A stretch of 64,000 nt of DNA from Psychrobacter sp. Ps6 (GCF_022129235.1 NZ_JADQAI010000004.1:62001-126000), one strand, 5' to 3'. Positions 1 through 10,067 are shown, numbered from the stretch's first letter. The notes: generated by a model from the letters alone, not told the origin. Made by a program: numbers and translations.

Positions 1-48
1 AGTAGGACAAATCCTTCATATAAGTAAAGTAAAGATAGGCAGATATTC

Positions 49-1134
49 ATGAAAACACCGCACATATTGATGATGGCAGCTGGGACGGGCGGACATGTTT
101 TTCCTGCGCTTGCAGTGAGCGACGAGCTGACCGGTCGCGGTGCGGTTATTCATTGGCTTGGAACGCCAAACGGTATGGAAAACGGTTTGGTTGAACCGAC
201 GGGTTATCCTTTTCATGCCATCAATATGCAGGGGCTGCGTGGTAAAGGGGTTGGTCGTTTAGTTAAGCTGCCAGTAACGTTATTGTCAGCGACGATGGCT
301 GCGGTGAAAGTGATTCGCAGCAATCAGATTGACGTAGTCGTTGGTTTTGGTGGCTATGTAAGTGCGCCTGGTGGACTTGCTGCACGTCTGACCAATACAC
401 CGCTGATTATCCATGAACAAAATGCCATCGCTGGTATGAGCAATCGTTATCTGTCTAAGCTGTCTACCAAAGTATTACAAGCATTCGAGAACACCTTTGC
501 CAATAGTGAACAAGATGCCAAGCTTGAAACAGTTGGCAATCCTGTGCGTAACGCCATCACTGGTGTCGCAGAGCCAACGGTGCGTTATGACGTCAATGAT
601 AGCTCACCGCTTAAACTGCTGGTCGTGGGTGGTTCGCTTGGTGCTCAGGTATTGAATGATACCGTGCCAAAAGCACTAGCGTTACTCAACCAGCCATTTG
701 AAGTCCTTCATCAATGCGGACGCAATAACGAAGCAGCCACCCAGGCGGCTTATAGCGAGCAAGATTTAAGCAAGCATCAGTTCACAGTGCAGCCCTTTAT
801 CGATGATATGGCGGCGGCCTACAACTGGGCAGATATTATCGTTTGTCGCGCTGGTGCATTGACAGTGACTGAAATCCAAAATGTCGGTATTGCTGCTATT
901 TTTGTACCGCTACCACATGCGGTTGATGACCATCAAACCGCCAATGCGCGCACATTGACTTCACATGCTGCTGCGATCTTATTGCCACAGTCAGAGCTAA
1001 CGGCCAAACGTTTAAGTGATGAGCTTAGCGTACTTAGTCGAGAGAAATGCCTTGAGATGGCCAAAAAAGGTCATGCGCTTGCCAATCGTAGTGCGAGTAC
1101 GCAAGTGGCTGATATTATTTGGCAAGCTTTATAG
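49..1134 (+). CDS. murG: UDP-GlcNAc:lipid I N-acetylglucosaminyltransferase MurG
   Basis: Transfers GlcNAc from UDP-GlcNAc to lipid I to make lipid II at the inner face of the cytoplasmic membrane. The 361 residues match the family length. The glycine-rich loop AAGTGGHVFPAL near the N-terminus, GGYVSAPGG near residue 100, HEQNAIAGMSN shortly after, and the C-terminal donor-site motifs CRAGALTVTE and DDHQTANA are all visible. It begins 48 bases into the window and is followed 86 bases later by murC, as expected in the dcw cluster, with ftsW presumably just outside the left edge. The ATG at 49 has only a weak purine-rich stretch (AAAGATAGG) upstream but agrees with the family N-terminus. Confidence 0.97.
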   Translation: MKTPHILMMAAGTGGHVFPALAVSDELTGRGAVIHWLGTPNGMENGLVEPTGYPFHAINMQGLRGKGVGRLVKLPVTLLSATMAAVKVIRSNQIDVVVGFGGYVSAPGGLAARLTNTPLIIHEQNAIAGMSNRYLSKLSTKVLQAFENTFANSEQDAKLETVGNPVRNAITGVAEPTVRYDVNDSSPLKLLVVGGSLGAQVLNDTVPKALALLNQPFEVLHQCGRNNEAATQAAYSEQDLSKHQFTVQPFIDDMAAAYNWADIIVCRAGALTVTEIQNVGIAAIFVPLPHAVDDHQTANARTLTSHAAAILLPQSELTAKRLSDELSVLSREKCLEMAKKGHALANRSASTQVADIIWQAL

Positions 1135-1220
1135 TTTCGCCTTTTGCCACTCGTTATTTTTTACTGATCATATTTTACTGTCCTTTAATTTTTATTATCC
1201 CTTAATAAAGAGAAAATTTT

Positions 1221-2660
1221 ATGTCTACCTCTGCCAAAGCCCTTCCTAAGCGTTTGATTGAAATACCAGAAATGCGCCGTATTCAGCATTTGCATTTTAT
1301 TGGTATTGGTGGCTCAGGCATGTGCGGTATCGCTGAGGTAATGAACAATCAAGGCTATCAAGTCAGTGGTTCTGACATTGCAGAAAGCTTGGTGACCAAG
1401 CGTCTACAGCAGATTGGCATCAAAATATCGATTGGTCATGACTCCAAAAACATTGCCAACGCTGATGTCATTGTCGTGTCATCAGCGATTGATCGTAGCA
1501 ATCCTGAGGTAAAAGCCGCGCTTGAAGCTCGCCTGCCAGTCGTACGCCGCGCCGATATGCTTGGCGAGTTGATGCGCTATCGTCATGGTATTGCCGTTGC
1601 TGGTGCTCATGGTAAAACAACGACGACCAGTTTGCTCACCACCATGATGGCAGAAGGACAGCTAGATCCTACCTATGTGATTGGTGGTAAGCTAAATGCC
1701 TCAGGTAAAAATGCAGCACTAGGTAATAGCCGTTTCTTGGTAGCAGAAGCGGACGAGTCCGATGCGTCTTTTTTATCACTGCGTCCAATGGCAGCAATTG
1801 TGACCAATATCGATCAAGATCACATGGAAACCTATGGCAACAGCTTTGATAATTTAAAAGCCGCATACATTCAATTTTTACATAATATGCCGTTTTATGG
1901 TTTGGCCGTGGTATGCGGTGATGACCCTGAGCTGTATGCAATGATCGATGATATTGGTCGTCCAGTATTGACCTTTGGCCTTGAGCCATTTAATGACGTA
2001 CAAGCTGTCGATTTGGTGACAGAAGGTACCAAGACTCACTTTACGGTATTGCGCCGTGACCGTGAACCATTGCGTCTGACGTTAAACATTCCTGGTACAC
2101 ACAATGTCTACAACGCACTGGCTGCTATCACCATGGCAACGGACGAAGGTGTCGATGATGCAGCGATTGAGCGTGCCTTGCAGAAATTCGAAGGGGTAGG
2201 CCGCCGATTTGAGCAGCATGCCTCGGTCGATATCGATGATGGCAATGTCCTATTGATTGACGATTACGGTCATCATCCAAAAGAAGTTGACGCAACCATC
2301 AAAGCCGCTCGCCAAAGCTTTCCTGATCGCCGTTTAGTGATGTTATTTCAACCGCATCGTTATAGCCGTACCCGTGATTGCTATGACGATTTTGTTGAAG
2401 TGCTATCAAGTGTTGATGAGCTGCTACTATTGGATGTATATTCAGCAGGTGAAAGCCCGATTATAGGCGCTGATACCAAGTCATTAGCACGTAGTATCCG
2501 TCTGCGCGGTGAAGTTGAACCGACGATTATTGACAAAGACAATCTTGCCCCTGTGATGCAGCGTTTATTAAAAGCCAATGACATGCTTATCACGCAAGGC
2601 GCGGGTAATGTGGGGCAGATCGCTATTGATTTGGCTGCCAATAATCTTTACATCAAGTAA
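1221..2660 (+). CDS. murC: UDP-N-acetylmuramate--L-alanine ligase MurC
   Basis: Adds L-alanine to UDP-MurNAc, the first amino acid of the cytoplasmic peptidoglycan stem. Length 479 aa is normal. The N-terminal Rossmann motif [14 protein letters not shown] (about residues 28-41), the Mur-ligase P-loop [10 protein letters not shown] (about 128-137), the central [10 protein letters not shown] segment and the C-terminal DYGHHPKE motif are present, covering the three Mur-ligase domains. It sits between murG and ddl, 23 bases before ddl, so the two are probably co-transcribed. The start ATG follows AGAGAAAA. Confidence 0.97.
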   Translation: MSTSAKALPKRLIEIPEMRRIQHLHFIGIGGSGMCGIAEVMNNQGYQVSGSDIAESLVTKRLQQIGIKISIGHDSKNIANADVIVVSSAIDRSNPEVKAALEARLPVVRRADMLGELMRYRHGIAVAGAHGKTTTTSLLTTMMAEGQLDPTYVIGGKLNASGKNAALGNSRFLVAEADESDASFLSLRPMAAIVTNIDQDHMETYGNSFDNLKAAYIQFLHNMPFYGLAVVCGDDPELYAMIDDIGRPVLTFGLEPFNDVQAVDLVTEGTKTHFTVLRRDREPLRLTLNIPGTHNVYNALAAITMATDEGVDDAAIERALQKFEGVGRRFEQHASVDIDDGNVLLIDDYGHHPKEVDATIKAARQSFPDRRLVMLFQPHRYSRTRDCYDDFVEVLSSVDELLLLDVYSAGESPIIGADTKSLARSIRLRGEVEPTIIDKDNLAPVMQRLLKANDMLITQGAGNVGQIAIDLAANNLYIK

Positions 2661-2683
2661 GCTAAAATTTAGGAACCATCTTC

Positions 2684-3784
2684 ATGACGACTAATAATAA
2701 AGAAAACATGAGTACTCAGAATCTCGCTATCGATGATACCGAAGATAAGTCAGCCATTAGCAATCCAGAACCAGCATTGGCGGCGGCTGCACAAGCAGGA
2801 CAAAGCGACGCGAGCATTTCGCCAAATGAAAAAGCGAATGAAAAATCTATCAGTACGATGACTGGTCATGTAAAAGATGCCGCTCAGTTTGGTAAAGTCG
2901 CTGTGATCTATGGTGGTAGCAGCAATGAGCGCAGCGTGTCTTTGGATAGCGGTGCGGCCGTACTGCAAGCACTGCAAAACCAAGGTGTCGACGCCACTCA
3001 TTTTGACCCTAAGCATCAAGACATTACAGAATTGCGTGAGTACGATCGTGTGTTTAATGTCTTGCACGGTCGTGGCGGCGAAGATGGCCTATTGCAAGGT
3101 GTACTACAGTGGTTTGATATACCGCAAACGGGATCTGGCATTTTGGCATCAGCGCTGGGTATGGACAAAGTGCGTACCAAACAACTATGGCAAGGTTGCG
3201 GCTTATCCACAGCGCCGTTTTCATTATTGACGGCTGATACCGACTGGCAGCAAGTGGTCAACATGCTAGGGCTACCACTTATTATTAAACCCGTTCATGA
3301 AGGTTCAAGTATTGGTATGACCAAGGTCAACCATCTTGATGAGCTACCTGCTGCCTATGCCACAGCAGTGCAGTGTGGTGATGCCGTGATGGCTGAGCGC
3401 TGGATCACAGGCCGTGAGTTTACGATTGTGATTATCGATGACGAAGCTTACCCTGTCATTCGCCTTGAGCCTGCTGATATCACAAACTTCTATGACTTTG
3501 AAGCTAAGTACAATCGTAACGATACCAGCTACTATATTCCTTGCGGATTGAGTGCTGCTGATGAGAAGCATCTGCAAGATTTAAGTCTGGCGGCATTCCG
3601 TGCAGTGGATGCAAAAGGCTGGGGACGTATTGACGCCATGCAGGATGAAGCAGGGAATTTTTGGTTGCTTGAGATCAATACTGTGCCCGGTATGACCAGT
3701 CATAGTTTGGTACCGATGGCAGCCAAAGCTCGAGGCATGGATTTTGATACGTTGTGCTGGCACATATTATCGCAGACAGTCTAA
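2684..3784 (+). CDS. ddl: D-alanine--D-alanine ligase with N-terminal extension
   Basis: ATP-grasp ligase that joins two D-alanines for the peptidoglycan stem. Core motifs are KVAVIYGGSSNERSVSL (start of the usual domain), KPVHEGSSIGMTKV, ERWITGREFTIV and the C-terminal Mg/ATP site EINTVPGMTSHSLVP. At 366 aa it is roughly 60 residues longer than typical DdlB because of a polar, Ala/Ser/Glu-rich N-terminal segment. The ATG at 2684 has a good AGGA 9-10 bases upstream. A downstream ATG in MTGHVKDAAQ would remove most of the extension, so the extension may be over-called. It ends the murG-murC-ddl block, and ftsQ follows only after a 513-base gap. Confidence 0.95.
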   Translation: MTTNNKENMSTQNLAIDDTEDKSAISNPEPALAAAAQAGQSDASISPNEKANEKSISTMTGHVKDAAQFGKVAVIYGGSSNERSVSLDSGAAVLQALQNQGVDATHFDPKHQDITELREYDRVFNVLHGRGGEDGLLQGVLQWFDIPQTGSGILASALGMDKVRTKQLWQGCGLSTAPFSLLTADTDWQQVVNMLGLPLIIKPVHEGSSIGMTKVNHLDELPAAYATAVQCGDAVMAERWITGREFTIVIIDDEAYPVIRLEPADITNFYDFEAKYNRNDTSYYIPCGLSAADEKHLQDLSLAAFRAVDAKGWGRIDAMQDEAGNFWLLEINTVPGMTSHSLVPMAAKARGMDFDTLCWHILSQTV

Positions 3785-4297
3785 TTTTTTGATGTGATGT
3801 TCATCGTATTTATCATAATTTTTTAACAATGAGTCTGATGACAATCACTTCGAGTAAATGAGCCATGTTAAAGCATGGGCAATGATAAATTATGTAGAAG
3901 TTTATAACTGCTCAGCTTTATCACTTTTGTAGCATGGCGATTTTAGCCAAAAAAGTCGTTAATGTGTCACTAGAGCTGCTATAACACAGTTTCATGTAAA
4001 CTTGTGTAAATTCAAGGCTGCTAGCGAGCGTTACGCTATTGTTTGCCTATAAAATACGTTAATATTGTAAGAATAGCTTTGTTTTAGTAATATTTACGTT
4101 TTTTGTAGGGATAACCTATAAGTTATTCATAACCTAAGAAAAATGTTACGTTTAAATAAGAATAATCGCTGACTATCAGTATTTTTATTGACAGTCTTTG
4201 ATAATATATTGCCTTAATAAGCTTCTGCAAAAACTTGCAGGTTTACATCAATAATTAGCATGATCAGTTTTATGCAAATATAGGGACAAAGGTCGTT
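3785..4297. other. Intergenic gap between ddl and ftsQ
   Basis: 513 bases without a convincing ORF or stable terminator. The right half is AT-rich and includes a TTGACA hexamer at 4188-4193, but no well-spaced -10 follows it, so I do not call a promoter. A small GCAAAAACTTGC hairpin lies near 4227. Such a long gap inside the dcw cluster suggests that ftsQ has its own promoter here. Confidence 0.6.
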
Positions 4298-5092
4298 ATG
4301 GCTCAAACTGTCAACGAGGTAACTGACTTGATGAGTGATAAAGCCGGTCGCCCAGTATCTAAACTCCAACTACCGACCTCGGCCCGATATCTTTTTATGA
4401 TATTGGTATTAGGATTATTGGTACTAATATTGATAATGGGTGGTAAAGCGTTACGTGATGCACCGCCTGCTGAGATTCATGTCAGCAACCAAGGGCTCTC
4501 TACCGCTCAATATAACTCATTGCAGACAGTGATGGACCAGCAAAAGGTCAGCAGTTTTTTTACTTCTGATTTGCAAGCATTAAGAGATATTACGACAAGC
4601 CTTGCATGGGTTGATCAAGTGAGTATCTCTCGAGACTGGCAACGCGGCATTGTAGTTACTGCACTACCTAAGCAAGCAGTCGCTAATTTTGGGACAGAGC
4701 GCTTGGTTGATGCAAAAGGATCTGTGTTCGTTCCTGCTGATAGTAATGACTTGACGCAAGAGCGCTTTGCTACTCTGCAAGGTGAAATGGCTCAAGCGCC
4801 AGTCATTATGCAGCAAATGCAGCAAGTCAATGATTGGTATGCGCCACTTGATATGCAGGTTGAAGACATTATTTTGTCACCAAGAATGACTTGGCTCATT
4901 CGTTTTGATAATGGTTTGCGCGTCATCGTCGATAATGAGAATACCGCACAAAAACTACTGAATCTAAGCCAGTTACTGGGTAATCAGTTAAGCGGACGCC
5001 GAGATGAGATGCAGTCTGTAGACTTACGCTACAAGAACGGTTTTACGATTGCTTGGGATATGTCAGCGCCGCCAGTTGATGAGCCCAAATAA
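4298..5092 (+). CDS. ftsQ: Cell division protein FtsQ
   Basis: Bitopic membrane protein of the divisome that links early cytoplasmic proteins to FtsB/FtsL in the periplasm. The 264 aa start with a short cytoplasmic region, then one hydrophobic segment (about residues 32-49, FMILVLGLLVLILIMGG), then a POTRA-like region containing FTSDLQALRDITTSL and WVDQVSISRDW, as in the family. The C-terminal part includes the FtsQ-type segment DNGLRVIVDNE. It lies between ddl and ftsA as in most proteobacteria. Sequence conservation in this family is low, so the call rests on topology, POTRA pattern and position. Confidence 0.93.
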   Translation: MAQTVNEVTDLMSDKAGRPVSKLQLPTSARYLFMILVLGLLVLILIMGGKALRDAPPAEIHVSNQGLSTAQYNSLQTVMDQQKVSSFFTSDLQALRDITTSLAWVDQVSISRDWQRGIVVTALPKQAVANFGTERLVDAKGSVFVPADSNDLTQERFATLQGEMAQAPVIMQQMQQVNDWYAPLDMQVEDIILSPRMTWLIRFDNGLRVIVDNENTAQKLLNLSQLLGNQLSGRRDEMQSVDLRYKNGFTIAWDMSAPPVDEPK

Positions 5093-5250
5093 TTAAAGCA
5101 ATACTGATGAGTGATTACTTGAGTCGAAACTGTTTGCCCAAAATGAATAATATATGTACAACATCATAGCGTATTAACAGCGCTTTTTTTTAATGATTCA
5201 ATAGGATGGCGTTATTTGCGCTCCTATTTAGTAATAATTTGTCTGGTACC

Positions 5251-6543
5251 ATGAAATATAACGAAAATTTGGTTGTTGTCCATCTAAGTGCCACGGCAGT
5301 GTATGTCGTAATTGGCAATGTTGTCTCTGCAAAAGACATTCGTATCTTAGGCGTAGGGCAAGTTAAAAATAGCGATTTTTATCAAGGCCAAATTAAGCAT
5401 CGTGAACGCCTACAAGGTGCTATCAAGCAAGCCATCCAAGAAGCAGAGGATACTGCCAATTGCCGCGTGCATAGCGTGTGGTTGACGCTCGCAACACCTG
5501 AGCTATCTAGTAAAAACAGTGCTGGAGAGGTGAGGGTTGAGGACGAGTTCGTACGTGCCAAAGATATGGTACAGGCCTTGTCTAATGCCAAGTCGCGCGA
5601 TCTGCCATCCGATTACTATCTCATGCATTGCTGCCAGCAAGGTATCTATGTTGATGATCAAGACTTCATGGTCGACGATGTGATTGAGATGATGGCACAT
5701 AATATCACTGTGATGTACCACATGATGATGATGCCTGTCGCTAGCCGCCAAAATATTCAAAAACTACTACAAAGCTGCGATGTTGGTATTGACCATATCG
5801 TATTTGATGCAGTGACCAGTGCTGAATATAGCCTAATGCCTGAAGAGCGTCAGCAAGGGGTTTGCTTAGTAGATATCGGTGCTAGTACGACCAGTATCTG
5901 CGTCTACAAAGAAAACAAATTGATTTTTACGCACTGCATTGCTACTGGCAGCCATGAAGTGACAATGGATATCTCCGCTGATTTTGGTATATCGATGATT
6001 GAAGCTGAGAAACTGAAAAAGTCTCATGGTACCGCTGATGCCAATAGTGTCGACCCAAGCTCATTCTTTTTGTTTAAACCGCAAGGATCGAGTGATGAAA
6101 TCAACATCGGTATCTATAATTTAGCACGTATCATTGAAGCGCGTTATGTGCAGATATTCACTGAAGTCGCTCGTCAACTGCATGAAGCAGGTTTAATAGG
6201 CTATATTGACAAAGGTATCGTGCTGACAGGTGGCGGTAGTACGATTAAAGGAATGATACCGTTTGCTAAACGGCTGCTCAAAATGCCAGTGGTATTGACC
6301 AATACACATCCTGCTATTAGTGCTTACAATCATTTTGATAACGATGAGTCATTTAAACAGCTTAATAGTCAGGTCAATGACCGGGCTTACCAAACAGCTT
6401 TTGGCACACTATTATATAGTCAAAGTGAGCAGTTTCACCGCAGTGAAAAAAGCGAACCTGATACGATTCAAAAAAATCGAGTCACAGGGGTCTTTCAAAG
6501 CGCAGGCAAACGCTTTGCTGATGTGTTGAAAAAAATACTATAG
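5251..6543 (+). CDS. ftsA: Cell division protein FtsA with altered phosphate-1 motif
   Basis: Actin-like protein that tethers FtsZ to the membrane. Visible are the phosphate-2 type motif VDIGASTTSICVY, the adenosine-side motif LTGGGSTIKGM and a C-terminal amphipathic tail, FQSAGKRFADVLKKIL, typical of the membrane-targeting helix. The usual N-terminal phosphate-1 motif (DIGT-K) is not recognisable: the equivalent stretch reads VVVHLSATAVYVV. I prefer the ATG at 5251 (MKYNENLVV, 430 aa), which aligns with the family N-terminus. An upstream in-frame ATG at 5206 would add 15 residues but has its purines directly abutting the codon. ftsZ follows after 270 bases. Confidence 0.93.
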   Translation: MKYNENLVVVHLSATAVYVVIGNVVSAKDIRILGVGQVKNSDFYQGQIKHRERLQGAIKQAIQEAEDTANCRVHSVWLTLATPELSSKNSAGEVRVEDEFVRAKDMVQALSNAKSRDLPSDYYLMHCCQQGIYVDDQDFMVDDVIEMMAHNITVMYHMMMMPVASRQNIQKLLQSCDVGIDHIVFDAVTSAEYSLMPEERQQGVCLVDIGASTTSICVYKENKLIFTHCIATGSHEVTMDISADFGISMIEAEKLKKSHGTADANSVDPSSFFLFKPQGSSDEINIGIYNLARIIEARYVQIFTEVARQLHEAGLIGYIDKGIVLTGGGSTIKGMIPFAKRLLKMPVVLTNTHPAISAYNHFDNDESFKQLNSQVNDRAYQTAFGTLLYSQSEQFHRSEKSEPDTIQKNRVTGVFQSAGKRFADVLKKIL

Positions 6544-6813
6544 ACATACCTACCAAATATGTAGAGCATAAACGCTTTTGTAGGATGCTCTTAAATAAAG
6601 TAAGCAAAAATTGAAGTCATATTGAAAGCAATGCGCTAAACAGTAACAGTAATACCTTAAGCGATGATGACCTATTATGGTCCGCGCTGAACTATTTGAT
6701 CCATAGCCCTGTTTTATTTAAATACATTTATATATAGTATGTCGATAGCGCGCCATATGAGTGCGTTACTACGTATCGACCTACACGCTATCTGCAACTG
6801 GAGAATCTTTTTT

Positions 6814-8019
6814 ATGTCAAAATACACCATGCCAGATGATAACCAGCTTCAAAATAACGGCCAAGCGAGCTTCACTGTATTCGGTGTTGGCGGCGGCGGC
6901 GGTAATGCGGTTGAACATATGGTACAACAAGGGATTAGAGGTGTAACGTTCGTCTGTGCTAATACAGATAAGCAAGCGCTAGATCGTCTGACTGCACCGC
7001 ACAAACTACAACTGGGTGCAAAAACGAACCGTGGTCTAGGTGCAGGTGCAAATCCAGAAGTTGGTCGTGAAGCAGCAGAAAGCGAAGAAGAAGCTATCCG
7101 TGCATTGCTTGAACACTCAGATATGGTATTTATCACTGCTGGTATGGGTGGTGGTACAGGTACAGGTGCAGCACCAGTGGTTGCACGTATTGCCAAAGAA
7201 ATGGAAGTATTGACGGTTGCTGTTGTGACCACACCATTTAAATTTGAAGGTGGCAAACGTATCAAAGCTGCGAAAGCAGGTATCGAGCAGTTGACCAATT
7301 TCGTTGATTCAATTATCACGATTCCAAATGATAAGTTGATGAGCGTATACGGCAACATCTCTATGCAAGACGCTTTCAAAAAAGCGGACGATGTTTTGCT
7401 ACATGCGGTTCAAGGTATTGCAGAGACGATCGCTAGCGAAGGTATGATCAATATTGACTTTAACGACATTCGTACGGCAATGACAGCTAAAGGTCATGCA
7501 ATGATGGGTATTGGCCGTGCAAGCGGTGATGATCGTGCGCGTCAAGCCACCGAAAAAGCCATCAGATCACCACTACTTGATGATTTACGTCTAGAGAATG
7601 CCAAAGGCTTACTTGTCAACGTGATTTCTTCTGAGTCACTATCACTCGATGAGATGAGCAAAATCAGCATTATTGTTGAAGAAATCACTGATATCGACGA
7701 TGCTCATATTTTCTACGGTTCTGTAATCGATGAAAAAATGGGTGATGACTTGCATGTGACGGTTATTGCAACGGGTCTGACCTTAGATGAAAACGCAGGC
7801 CAAGAGCCAGAAGTGGTTGAGCAACCTGTTCCTTCTGTGAATAGTACACAACCTGTCGATCCTAATGTACATACCAGTGCATTAAATAGCCAGAAGAAAT
7901 CACAAGCTCAACTGCATCAAGATAACGTTAATACTGCACGCCCAAGTGCGCCTCAAGAGCAGACAAAAACCAAAACCAACAGCATCCAAGACTATCTGAA
8001 GCGTCAACAGAACAAATAG
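6814..8019 (+). CDS. ftsZ: Cell division GTPase FtsZ
   Basis: Tubulin-like GTPase that forms the Z ring. Shows the nucleotide-binding start VFGVGGGGGNAVEHM, the tubulin signature GGGTGTGAAPVVA, the synergy-loop region NIDFNDIRTAM, a Gln/Ser-rich flexible linker and a short C-terminal conserved peptide ending IQDYLKRQQNK that would bind FtsA. Start chosen at 6814 because GGAG lies at 6800-6803 and the protein then begins MSKYTMPDD. The ORF extends 25 codons upstream without homology. Length from this start is 401 aa, normal. A strong terminator follows. Confidence 0.97.
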   Translation: MSKYTMPDDNQLQNNGQASFTVFGVGGGGGNAVEHMVQQGIRGVTFVCANTDKQALDRLTAPHKLQLGAKTNRGLGAGANPEVGREAAESEEEAIRALLEHSDMVFITAGMGGGTGTGAAPVVARIAKEMEVLTVAVVTTPFKFEGGKRIKAAKAGIEQLTNFVDSIITIPNDKLMSVYGNISMQDAFKKADDVLLHAVQGIAETIASEGMINIDFNDIRTAMTAKGHAMMGIGRASGDDRARQATEKAIRSPLLDDLRLENAKGLLVNVISSESLSLDEMSKISIIVEEITDIDDAHIFYGSVIDEKMGDDLHVTVIATGLTLDENAGQEPEVVEQPVPSVNSTQPVDPNVHTSALNSQKKSQAQLHQDNVNTARPSAPQEQTKTKTNSIQDYLKRQQNK

Positions 8020-8036
8020 TTTTTTAGTATTCAGTT

Positions 8037-8069
8037 AAAAAAAGCCAGCGCTCAAACGCTGGCTTTTTT
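8037..8069 (+). terminator. Intrinsic terminator after ftsZ
   Basis: AAAAAGCCAGCG and CGCTGGCTTTTTT form a GC-rich stem with a six-base loop and a T run. It begins 18 bases after the ftsZ stop and separates the division genes from lpxC. Confidence 0.92.
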
Positions 8070-8335
8070 GTGTCTGCATAGAAAATACTAGCTTATAAAA
8101 GAAGAACGACAAAATCAGGAGTATCGCAAAATGTTTCTGATCGAAAAATATGTCCAGAATTTAGTGTTTTAAAGCGTTTAATAGGGCATAAAACTGTGAA
8201 AACATATGGTGAGATAATGACGATAAGTGTTATCAATCAAAGAGATAAGGAAATTAACGCTTTTTATTTGTAGCGAATATGGGGGAGGTAGTGGTACACT
8301 ATGTCAATTGTAACAAAATATGTGAGAAGACAGCC

Positions 8336-9253
8336 ATGAACCAAAGAACCATAAAGACAGCGATAGCCGTTACAGGTACTGGTCTCCATAGTGGTCAGCC
8401 TGTTGACTTGGAGTTTCATCCACAGCCGGTTGATACTGGTATTGTTTTCGAGCGCTCTGATATTGTAGGCAGCGAACCTATTCCAGCAAGTGCTTTTTTG
8501 GTGCAAGACACGATGATGTCATCAAACTTAGTATTTGGTGGTACGCGCGTAGGTACGGTTGAGCACTTGTTAAGTGCGATCGCTGGGCTTGGCGTAGATA
8601 ATCTATTGATTCGTGTTTCTGCTTCAGAAATACCGATTATGGATGGTAGTGCCGCTCCTTTTGTTGCTTTGCTACTTGATGCAGGATTCTGTGAACAAGA
8701 TGCTTTAAAGAAATTCATTAAGATTGTACGACCAGTACGAGTCAAAGTAGATGATAAATGGGCAGAGCTACGTCCTTATGACGGGTTTGAATTGAACTTT
8801 GAGATTGACTTTGATCACCCTGCTATTGACAAAAATTTTCAACATGCTCAGTTGCAATTCTCCACCCAAAACTTTATTGAGCAGCTAAGCGAAGCACGTA
8901 CTTTTGGCTTTTTGCGTGATATCGAGGCAATGCGCCAGAACAATTTGGCCTTGGGCGGTAGTATGGAAAATGCCATCGTCATTGATGATACCAATATTCT
9001 TAATGAAGAAGGCCTACGCTTTAATGATGAATTTGTTCGCCATAAAATTTTAGATGCGCTCGGAGATTTATATCTGATTGGTTATCCTATCGTCGGTCGT
9101 TTTAATGCCTACAAATCTGGTCATGCATTAAATAATTTGTTAGTGCGTGAAATACTCTCTGATGAAAATAACTTTGAAATTGTAACTTTTGATGACAATG
9201 TAACATGCCCAATCGAATATTCACCGCTAAATGGTTTAGCAGTTGAAGGATAA
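8336..9253 (+). CDS. lpxC: UDP-3-O-acyl-N-acetylglucosamine deacetylase LpxC
   Basis: Zinc deacetylase that catalyses the committed step of lipid A synthesis. Motifs seen: TAIAVTGTGLHSGQ at the N-terminus, the zinc-ligand region TVEHLLSA, EIPIMDGSAAPFV, ARTFGFLRDIEAM, and the second zinc motif FVRHKILDALGDL followed by the catalytic-His segment AYKSGHALNN. The ATG at 8336 follows GAGAAG. An in-frame ATG at 8279 has no family support. Length 305 aa is standard. It follows ftsZ, the usual gammaproteobacterial order. Confidence 0.97.
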   Translation: MNQRTIKTAIAVTGTGLHSGQPVDLEFHPQPVDTGIVFERSDIVGSEPIPASAFLVQDTMMSSNLVFGGTRVGTVEHLLSAIAGLGVDNLLIRVSASEIPIMDGSAAPFVALLLDAGFCEQDALKKFIKIVRPVRVKVDDKWAELRPYDGFELNFEIDFDHPAIDKNFQHAQLQFSTQNFIEQLSEARTFGFLRDIEAMRQNNLALGGSMENAIVIDDTNILNEEGLRFNDEFVRHKILDALGDLYLIGYPIVGRFNAYKSGHALNNLLVREILSDENNFEIVTFDDNVTCPIEYSPLNGLAVEG

Positions 9254-9415
9254 ATACAGGAATATACACGAAGTATCGAAACATTTACGCAATATTACAT
9301 AGCAACGCTATAATTACATTTATATAATATGCAATATTTTGAATATAAAGTCTATAGCATTTTGTGAATTTTATTCCAAGGCAGAGTGCGTAAAAGCTGT
9401 AGGTGATTTCCAAAT

Positions 9416-9468
9416 CATCTATTGGTTCTATTCATAAATTGAATGTCACCAATAGATGGTTTTTTTTG
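9416..9468 (+). terminator. Intrinsic terminator after lpxC
   Basis: CATCTATTGGT and ACCAATAGATG pair perfectly over 11 bp across a 21-base loop and are followed by a run of T. It lies in the otherwise empty 298-base gap between convergent lpxC and the dciA-like gene. Confidence 0.85.
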
Positions 9469-9551
9469 TTTAGGACATTACAAAAAGGCAGCGTTATCAA
9501 TCTCATTTCACGGTTTTGTTTACATAACTTTACATTGTAATATCTGTATTT

Positions 9552-10067
9552 TTAGTGATTTGCTAGGCGTAGGAGGGCTTTTTTTAGATTTTCATCAGTG
9601 GTGACATGCTCTGCAGCCTGTGATATAGTCCGTTTTGTGTTTTGGCTAAGAGCCTGATTTTCATTGGCTTTACAAGGTTTGGACAAGGTTGCTGATAACG
9701 CTGATGATTGTTTAGATGAATAATTATTAGCAGATGTTTTAGCTACTACAACGCGAATTTGCTTGAGTTGTTTAAATGTAATTGACTGCTCTGTTAATAC
9801 TTGCAAATACGCGTTTTGTAAATAGCGAATATGATTAGCCGCTGTCATCGAGCCTACACTGAGTATTAACTGCTCAGAGGTTAAGCCTACGACCCAACAG
9901 GTATTGAGGATTTCCTCAGGTAGACAGTCTACCAGCAGCTCTTTTACCTCATTGGTCGCTTCTATATATAGCTGCATGTTATTAGCAAGAGTTTGAGGTA
10001 GCGCACTACCAGCAAACGCTTGATGATCTATAAGCTGGGCAAGCCGATTAGGCTGTTTTTTTGACAT
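9552..10067 (-). CDS. dciA: DUF721 / DciA-like replicative helicase loader
   Basis: 171 aa protein whose first ~120 residues match the DUF721/DciA pattern: a short helix, a central beta-strand block (WVVGLTSEQLILSVGSM) and the AANHIRYLQNAYLQVL helix followed by a basic strand. DciA proteins load or operate DnaB helicase in bacteria lacking DnaC. The C-terminal ~50 residues are Ser/Asn/Lys-rich and probably disordered. Position supports the call, because a DUF721 gene neighbours lpxC in Pseudomonas. Here it is convergent to lpxC rather than in line with it. The family is divergent, so function is inferred. Confidence 0.7.
   Translation of the reverse strand: MSKKQPNRLAQLIDHQAFAGSALPQTLANNMQLYIEATNEVKELLVDCLPEEILNTCWVVGLTSEQLILSVGSMTAANHIRYLQNAYLQVLTEQSITFKQLKQIRVVVAKTSANNYSSKQSSALSATLSKPCKANENQALSQNTKRTISQAAEHVTTDENLKKALLRLANH

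Noticed and set aside
4188-4216. TTGACA-based sigma-70 promoter before ftsQ
   Set aside because: No acceptable -10 hexamer at 16-18 bases. The AT-rich motif TATATT is only 11 bases away.
6849-7379. 176-codon minus-strand ORF opposite ftsZ
   Set aside because: Antisense shadow of the conserved GTPase domain, with Pro-rich composition mirroring Gly codons.
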